Shown one piece after another: positions 59,189 to 64,000 of a stretch of DNA of 64,000 nucleotides (the stretch's first letter is position 1; every line of letters begins with the position of its first letter). The notes under the pieces are model-generated. The model was not told where the DNA came from, made no database searches, and saw nothing but the letters and a program-made list of their open reading frames with translations. The translations under genes were made by a program, and so were the position numbers. Source of the stretch: Pelomyxa schiedti (Eukaryota; Evosea; Pelobiontida; Pelomyxidae). The stretch spans positions 4,979-68,978 of the forward strand of contig JAHLWZ010000475.1 of NCBI GenBank assembly GCA_020536535.1, read 5' to 3'.

Positions 59189-59509
59189 CCCGGGCAGATC
59201 CAAGATCTCAAGATCTCCCTCACACCCGGTAGCAACACCAACAACGACCCGTGACTTTTTTGTTTCTGATGCGTTTGAAACGCCCAAAAAGAAAGAAAAA
59301 AAACGACTTCAAGCACGTTCACTTGGTTTTTATCAAAGAATCCGATCCAGGAAGGTGCACAAAAAATTTGCCGATTGGATCTTTACACCTTTTCCGTTCC
59401 GCAAAGGTACGTCTCTTGGGTCACACAGTAGGTCCACAACCGGCAAGTCCCATCATTCCTGCCAGTAATAGTAGTGTGGCGTCCCACAATTGCGGTACCC
59501 GACGTCTGC

Positions 59510-60376
59510 TCAGTGCAGATTGGGAGTTGGCAGCACACAGGGGGTTTTAGGCAACACCAAGGGGCCCGAGCACTGCCCCGTGGTGTTTTGTGACTGGAGC
59601 TGCAGGCAGTACCACTGGATGCCGAGCTCCAAGGGCGGCGAGAGGGCCCTGGGGTCCCCCACGCAGTTCTCGACGTAGTACTCCGCGTCGTTCCACGTCG
59701 TTTGAAGCCACTTCATGTAGTAGGAGGCTGAGACCTGCCCTGTGCGGTCCTTTCCTGACTGGCAGTGGTAGTAGTATAGAGTGGAAGTTGCTGTTGCCGA
59801 GCCTGCTTGTTCTGGAACTTGTCCTTCTGTTGTTGTTCTTGCCCTGAGGAATTCTTGTGTGGGCACTTGGAGCCAAACTTGGAGCGTGTCAATTAGCATT
59901 TCTAGGTAGTCCCCGAATGGCTGTGGTGCATTGTCCCTTATGTACACAGTGGTCTCCCAGTCCAGGTCGCTTGCATTCAGATTGGTGCCGAACTGCGGCC
60001 AGTGCGAGAACATTCCCAAAGAAGGCCTCTGAGCATAGAATTCCGACTCGGCCACCAGCATGTCCCACTCCACGGTCAACAGAGACACGTCGACCACCAC
60101 AATCTCGTCGTCACTCGCAGGGTACGACGTCACGTTGGCCTTCTCAGCAGCCTCCCTCACGCCGCTCAACAACTCGTAGTGGTCCCACACAGGCAGCTCA
60201 TCTGTCGGTGTCCCTGTCTTCGACGATGGAGGATACGCATAGGGTCCACGGAACAGAAAGTTGTTCGCTTTGGAGCCAATGGGCGACTGGTCTACGTACC
60301 TAATGTCTTCTTTCGCCATTCCCTTGCATACAACGACCAGAGAAAACAAACACGCCACAGTAACCGACAACCACAT
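59510..60376 (-). CDS. Secreted tyrosine-phosphatase-like protein, intronless
   Basis: Single exon of 288 residues from ATG 60376. A signal peptide (MWLSVTVACLFSLVVVCKG) is followed by a globular domain. The active-site loop is HCQSGKDRTG (about 59762), a CX5R phosphatase motif of the GKDRTG type, preceded by YYYHCQ and followed by helix QVSASYYMKWLQTTW. Cys and Arg are present; a likely acid is in the WPQFGTNLNASDLDWE region. Several NxS/T sites agree with export. Phosphate target (protein or lipid) unknown. The GKDRTG form and lack of introns raise the chance of recent transfer, unproven. Confidence 0.75.
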   Translation of the reverse strand: MWLSVTVACLFSLVVVCKGMAKEDIRYVDQSPIGSKANNFLFRGPYAYPPSSKTGTPTDELPVWDHYELLSGVREAAEKANVTSYPASDDEIVVVDVSLLTVEWDMLVAESEFYAQRPSLGMFSHWPQFGTNLNASDLDWETTVYIRDNAPQPFGDYLEMLIDTLQVWLQVPTQEFLRARTTTEGQVPEQAGSATATSTLYYYHCQSGKDRTGQVSASYYMKWLQTTWNDAEYYVENCVGDPRALSPPLELGIQWYCLQLQSQNTTGQCSGPLVLPKTPCVLPTPNLH

Positions 60377-60683
60377 CTCCTACGATAGCCAGATCTTGTG
60401 GTGTTCTCCGAAAAGAGGGTTAAAACAAAAACACTCCCTCATGCCTCACCGATCATGAACACCGTTCTCGCACTGCATGAATATCATGTTGTTGTTGCAC
60501 ACTCAGCCACTGTATCGTGTCGGCCAAAATCTGTTGTATTTTTATCTCTGGCCAAAAAAAGAAGTGTGCCACAACATGACATTAATGAACGGTGTTCGAC
60601 GTGAAATCATAGGTGTTTTTTTTGTTTGTTTGTTAGACACCTCGTCGTCCAACAACGTCTGTTCATTCCATTCCAAGTACAGT

Positions 60684-61243
60684 TCAATTTCCTTTTGTTC
60701 CACAACTTCTGAGAGTGAAGCAGAAAGATGCCAGTGTTTTGCTTGTATCAGCCCAGGCTCCATCTGCGGACCTCATTGAGTCACCCATTGACGCCAGGTA
60801 AATCTCGCCCTGTGCCGGGTGCACTACAATCTCGATGTATGACTCTATGTCAACCACACAGCTCTTCCACTCGTTAGTAACTCTCTTTGTCTCTTCGACA
60901 CTGGCAGGTATTTCTGGGGTGGTTGGGATTAATTGAGAAATGGTTGAGGGATTACTGTAGAATAAGGATACAGTGGAAGAAATAACAGGCTCTGGGAGCT
61001 TGTGCAGGATTGATTGACCTTGTTTAGAACCACATAGAAAAAGAGTCGCTACCTGGGCGTTGGATTCTGGTGAATTTGAGTAACTACGGCTTGAGGAGGA
61101 GGAACAATACCATTGAAAGGCCTGAATTTCATTAGGGCTCGGGGCATCATTATGGTCGTCTTCCAATTTTCATTGCTTGCTGGGGAGAAGGCTTTGTTCT
61201 CGTCATGTCGTTTAGTCAGAAACTCACAGTGGCCAGTGGCCAT
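60684..61243 (-). CDS. Hypothetical protein
   Basis: ATG 61243 (MATGH), a 48-nt intron beginning GTGAGT, then SNENWKTTIMMPRALMKFRP. Later exons include SNPSTISQLIPTTPEIPASV and NEWKSCVVDIESYIEIVVHP, then AQGEIYLASMGDSMR. The frame ends RSCGTKGN at 60684. A middle segment is readable in two frames, so the splice at the GTAGCG near 61054 is unsure. No domain recognised. The stretch 60377-60683 shows nothing else. Confidence 0.4.
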
Positions 61244-61296
61244 GGTTTGCCGTGGTGGAACGACATGCATGCACAACAGTTGCTTTTATTCTTTTT

Positions 61297-61842
61297 TCAA
61301 TATCGTTTATTTACACAAAAAAAAAAAAAAAAACAAAAGAAAAAAACACAAAAATGGTGATATCTAAGATGGTGAAGTGTGGGTTCAACCTTTATCCTGC
61401 GGGGATTCCGCTCAGACCACATATAGGTGTAAACGCCAAAGCACAATTGCGACGCTGACAGGTTCGAGAACGCCACAGCCACAGGGCCTGCCTTCATTCC
61501 CACGTCCACCTCGACCTTCACGCCCGAGCCCGGGGGCGACGACGACGAGGAGGAAGAGGATGTGGTGGTGGTGCTGCTGCACACGGGAGCCGAGGCCGGC
61601 GCAGAGGTTGGGGCGCGGGCTGCCGGGCAGGAGCTGCTCCCCTGCCCCACAACGGTGCCCTCCGCGACGCACGCAGCAAGGTGGTCGCACAGGCTGCCGG
61701 GGGAGTTGAAGTAGGGCGCCGTGGGGCCCCAGTCGTTGGGGGGGTCCGGCTCTGCCTGCGGAAACACCGCCACCATCGCCAGGTCACTCACTCGCGGCAG
61801 AGTCAACGGCTTCGCCTTGGCGGTGCCGTGTGATGAACCCAT
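61297..61842 (-). CDS. Hypothetical protein with Ser/Pro/Ala linker
   Basis: ATG 61842 (MGSSHGTAKAKPLTLPRVSD) begins a first block with DWGPTAPYFNSPGSLCDHL (about 61740-61690). A Ser/Thr-rich linker follows, then GVKVEVDVGMKAGPVAVAFS and LCFGVYTYMWSERNPRRIK. The frame then runs through a T-rich tract near 61316-61335, where it is probably not coding; the real end may be earlier via a splice. No family recognised. Confidence 0.4.
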   Translation of the reverse strand: MGSSHGTAKAKPLTLPRVSDLAMVAVFPQAEPDPPNDWGPTAPYFNSPGSLCDHLAACVAEGTVVGQGSSSCPAARAPTSAPASAPVCSSTTTTSSSSSSSSPPGSGVKVEVDVGMKAGPVAVAFSNLSASQLCFGVYTYMWSERNPRRIKVEPTLHHLRYHHFCVFFFCFFFFFCVNKRY

Positions 61843-62040
61843 CACCGGTGTGCTGTAACGCCCTTTTCCTTTCTTTACACGAACTTTCAAACCGAAGAAA
61901 AAACAGAGATTCAGAAGTTTGTGGGGATGGTTTTTTCTTTAATTCAAAATTCATTTGTGATGGGGCTTCCGCCTCTGACACCTTGTGTTGTATGTGTTTG
62001 TTGCTCGATATGAAACGGGGTTTGATGAAAAGTTAATCGC

Positions 62041-63706
62041 TCAGTTGGAAGAGTTTCTCTTGGCAGGGATGGCCTTCACCTGGAGGGCAAGCTGCTTTCC
62101 GAGAGCGAAACTAAAGTCTAGGTTAACTGGAGCTACGAGAAAGGGTTGAATGCATACCCATTGGCAAGCTCGGCGGCTAGAGGGGCACCATTGAAGGAGA
62201 GGTTTCCGGTAATATCCCAGTCAATTCCGGTAGTCAGCTCATTGAATTCCTTCTATGGAATTGTGAGTGCAGAGATGGCGTTTGCATGAAGTTATACCTG
62301 CTTACTGCCCTCTGCCCATCCGTAGGACCCAAACCAGAGTACCTTCTTCTTGTTGAAGTGGGCATGGTGGACATATGAGAGAAGGTCTTTCATTGGTGGG
62401 AAAATGCCATAGTTGTATGTGGGGCAAGCTAGAGCCAATCCAGCACACCTCCACATTACACCGAGGACTGTTGAGGTGTCAGTCTCGGGAATTTTGAGAA
62501 CAGTCGCTCTAACTCCTTCACTGAAAAACAGTGAGCGCCACTACTAGTGGGGTGGAAAGATACCTTGCTATACCACTAACAACAGACTTAACCATTGCTT
62601 CAGTATTGCCATACATGGAGCCATAGACAACTGCAACTTCTGGCTCGGCATAGTCAGCTGCATAACCAGCATAGCGCAGGAAACGGTTAATGATAAGTGC
62701 TGGATTTCCTCTCCACAATAGACCATGTGCTGGTGCTATCATTCTAGACAGTTTGTCAGGTCTTGTAAGTACTACAAAGAAAAATTCATACTTGATTGGG
62801 ATGCCATCAAACTTAGCAATGGCTTTTGGGACATGGGCACTGAACATTGCAACAATGCTAGCATAATAACGAAGAGTCTCTGATTCCCATAACTCAGCGT
62901 CAGCCTGCAAATGTATTAGATTCCCAAAAGTGAACAGTGAAACAGTACAGGAGGCATTTCATCATCAAAAAGATAGCCTCTGTGAGCTCCGAAGCTGCCA
63001 AAAGCGTCACTTGAGAAGGCAATTTGCGTTTGGGATTCGTATGTAACCATGCTATCAGGCCAGTGCACTAAAAAATTTTAAGCGAGCTTTCCTGGGACAT
63101 TAAAGAGAATACCATTTGGAATTTCCACAAAAGTGAATGATTTTCCAGCACCCAAGTCAAGTGTATCACCAGTCTTAACGACAGTTACTCTGTCAGTAAT
63201 GTGGTAAAATGCCTCAATAAGTTTTGCTCCCTTCGCTGATGCAATTATCTGTGACAAAATGAGAAAAAACCGAACAGGGTTGTTAGTTAAAATACAGTTG
63301 CATTTGGAGCAAGCTCCCTCATCGTCCTCAAGAATCCACTGTGGTCAGGTTCCAAGTGATTCATGATAATGTAGTCGATAGTGGCAGGAGCAACATTAAT
63401 AGAGCGAAGTTTGTCCATCAATTCTGTAGAGGCGCCAGCCCACCCCTCTCTTACCTTTTGAGGAAAACGAGTAAGAGAACGAAAGCAAACAATGAGTATT
63501 GTACATACCAACTCAATGATCGCGGTGCGATCTCCTTTTATGACGTAAGAGTTCAACGCAACACCATGAGGTAGCGGCCACATTCCCTACAAACACAGGG
63601 TAAGTTGACGTGTGTAGAAAAGAAAAAAATAACTAACCTCGAAGAGTTCCTCGGTCCTGACGTTAGATCCAACCCACCAGACACCATCTGCGATTGCTTG
63701 TGCCAT
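62041..63706 (-). CDS. fprA: Flavodiiron protein (A-type flavoprotein, O2/NO reductase)
   Basis: Flavodiiron proteins reduce O2 to water or NO to N2O and protect anaerobes. ATG 63706 (MAQAIADGVWWVGSNVRTEE). The lactamase-like half carries the diiron ligands: NHLEPDHSG (HxExDH, about 63360), a later His in the MVTYESQTQ region preceded by VHWPDSM (about 63070), and FSSDAFGSFGAHRG (about 63020). The flavodoxin half starts VAVVYGSMYGNTEAMVKSVV (about 62640), then LACPTYNYGIFPPMKDLLSY (about 62430) and VLWFGSYGWAEGSK (about 62330). Stop 62041. About nine short introns. No rubredoxin or NADH-oxidase extension is seen, so it is the minimal class A form. Likely cytosolic. Confidence 0.9.
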
Positions 63707-63801
63707 TTTCTTTGACGCGTGTAATATCGAGGTACCGCTCTTGGCTTTGTTGCTTTGGTTTGGGTTTTTATTTGTGTTTTGGTGATGAGTAATCTTTGAG
63801 G

Positions 63802-63999
63802 TTAAAAAGCCTGGCCATTTGATGTGATGAAGAATCCAGATGCCCTTATTTGGATGTTTTCCGAACTCGTTCCTCTTCTGCAGTGGAAGTTCTTCCTTCT
63901 TTCTGCCGCTTTGCCGCGAAAACGAATCTCAGGAGGGCTTTTTCGTGGCCGGCATGGTGAACGCGAAATGAAAAAGCGAAAAAGTGAAACATCCTCCAT
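63802..63999 (-). CDS. Edge open frame, possibly the end of a gene
   Basis: A 65-codon frame from a Met at 63999, reaching the window's right edge. It is basic (RPRKSPPEIRFRGKAAERRK) and has no recognised motif. Because the edge cuts it, start and reality cannot be judged. Confidence 0.2.
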   Translation of the reverse strand: MEDVSLFRFFISRSPCRPRKSPPEIRFRGKAAERRKNFHCRRGTSSENIQIRASGFFITSNGQAF

Positions 64000-64000
64000 G

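Overview
This is eukaryotic nuclear DNA, not bacterial. Nearly every gene is split by short GT-AG introns (mostly about 45-130 nt) that break the frame with stops, and the proteins are eukaryotic families: an RBR ubiquitin ligase, WDR90/POC16, METTL18, eS30, dynamin, WASP-like and actin-like proteins. The mix points to an amoeboid, flagellum-bearing, low-oxygen protist. Supporting genes are an LRR-dual-specificity phosphatase like the Dictyostelium MPL proteins, an AIG1-type GTPase, a flavodiiron protein, a cobalamin-type radical SAM protein and a basal-body protein. An archamoeba such as a Pelomyxa or Mastigamoeba relative would fit, but that is inference; no marker gene settles it.

Layout. 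1-4.3 kb (minus): a protein kinase running off the left edge, preceded by a leucine-rich-repeat gene whose exons form a 146-bp tandem array. 4.3-6.2 kb: poorly coding. 6.25-8.77 kb (minus): RBR E3 ligase. 9.0-18.1 kb (plus): a KAP/CDKN3-like phosphatase, a CUE-domain protein and a long WDR90/POC16 gene. 18.2-19.7 kb (minus): METTL18. 19.9-21.2 kb: weak hypothetical genes. 21.6-24.7 kb (plus): a transmembrane cyclic-nucleotide phosphodiesterase whose outer half is a bacterial-type NMT1/THI5 solute-binding domain. 24.8-26.4 kb (minus): unknown. 26.7-30.7 kb (plus): saccharopine dehydrogenase and a Spinster-like transporter. 30.7-32.4 kb (minus): GPALPP1/DUF3752. 32.7-36.1 kb (plus): dynamin-like GTPase. 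36.15-39.0 kb (minus): LRR-phosphatase. 39.4-42.0 kb (plus): two intronless tandem paralogues of unknown function. 42.8-48.6 kb (plus): B12/radical SAM protein, B-box protein, actin-like protein. 48.7-49.9 kb (minus): AIG1-like GTPase. 50.1-52.7 kb (plus): an unknown GPI-anchored-type surface protein. 52.8-63.7 kb (minus): a C2-CRIB-proline-acidic protein, eS30, a receptor nucleotidyl cyclase, a secreted tyrosine-phosphatase-like protein, two unknown genes and a flavodiiron protein.

The genes are not an operon, but themes recur: cyclic-nucleotide signalling through receptors (a sensor phosphodiesterase and a sensor cyclase), phosphatase/kinase signalling, actin and membrane dynamics (WASP-like, actin-like, dynamin, AIG1), ubiquitin, and anaerobic redox chemistry. 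A scale-level feature is that many first exons are strongly GC-rich and low in complexity, while downstream exons and introns are AT-richer. Exon borders were read by eye from splice signals and frame continuity, so gene spans are firmer than individual junctions.
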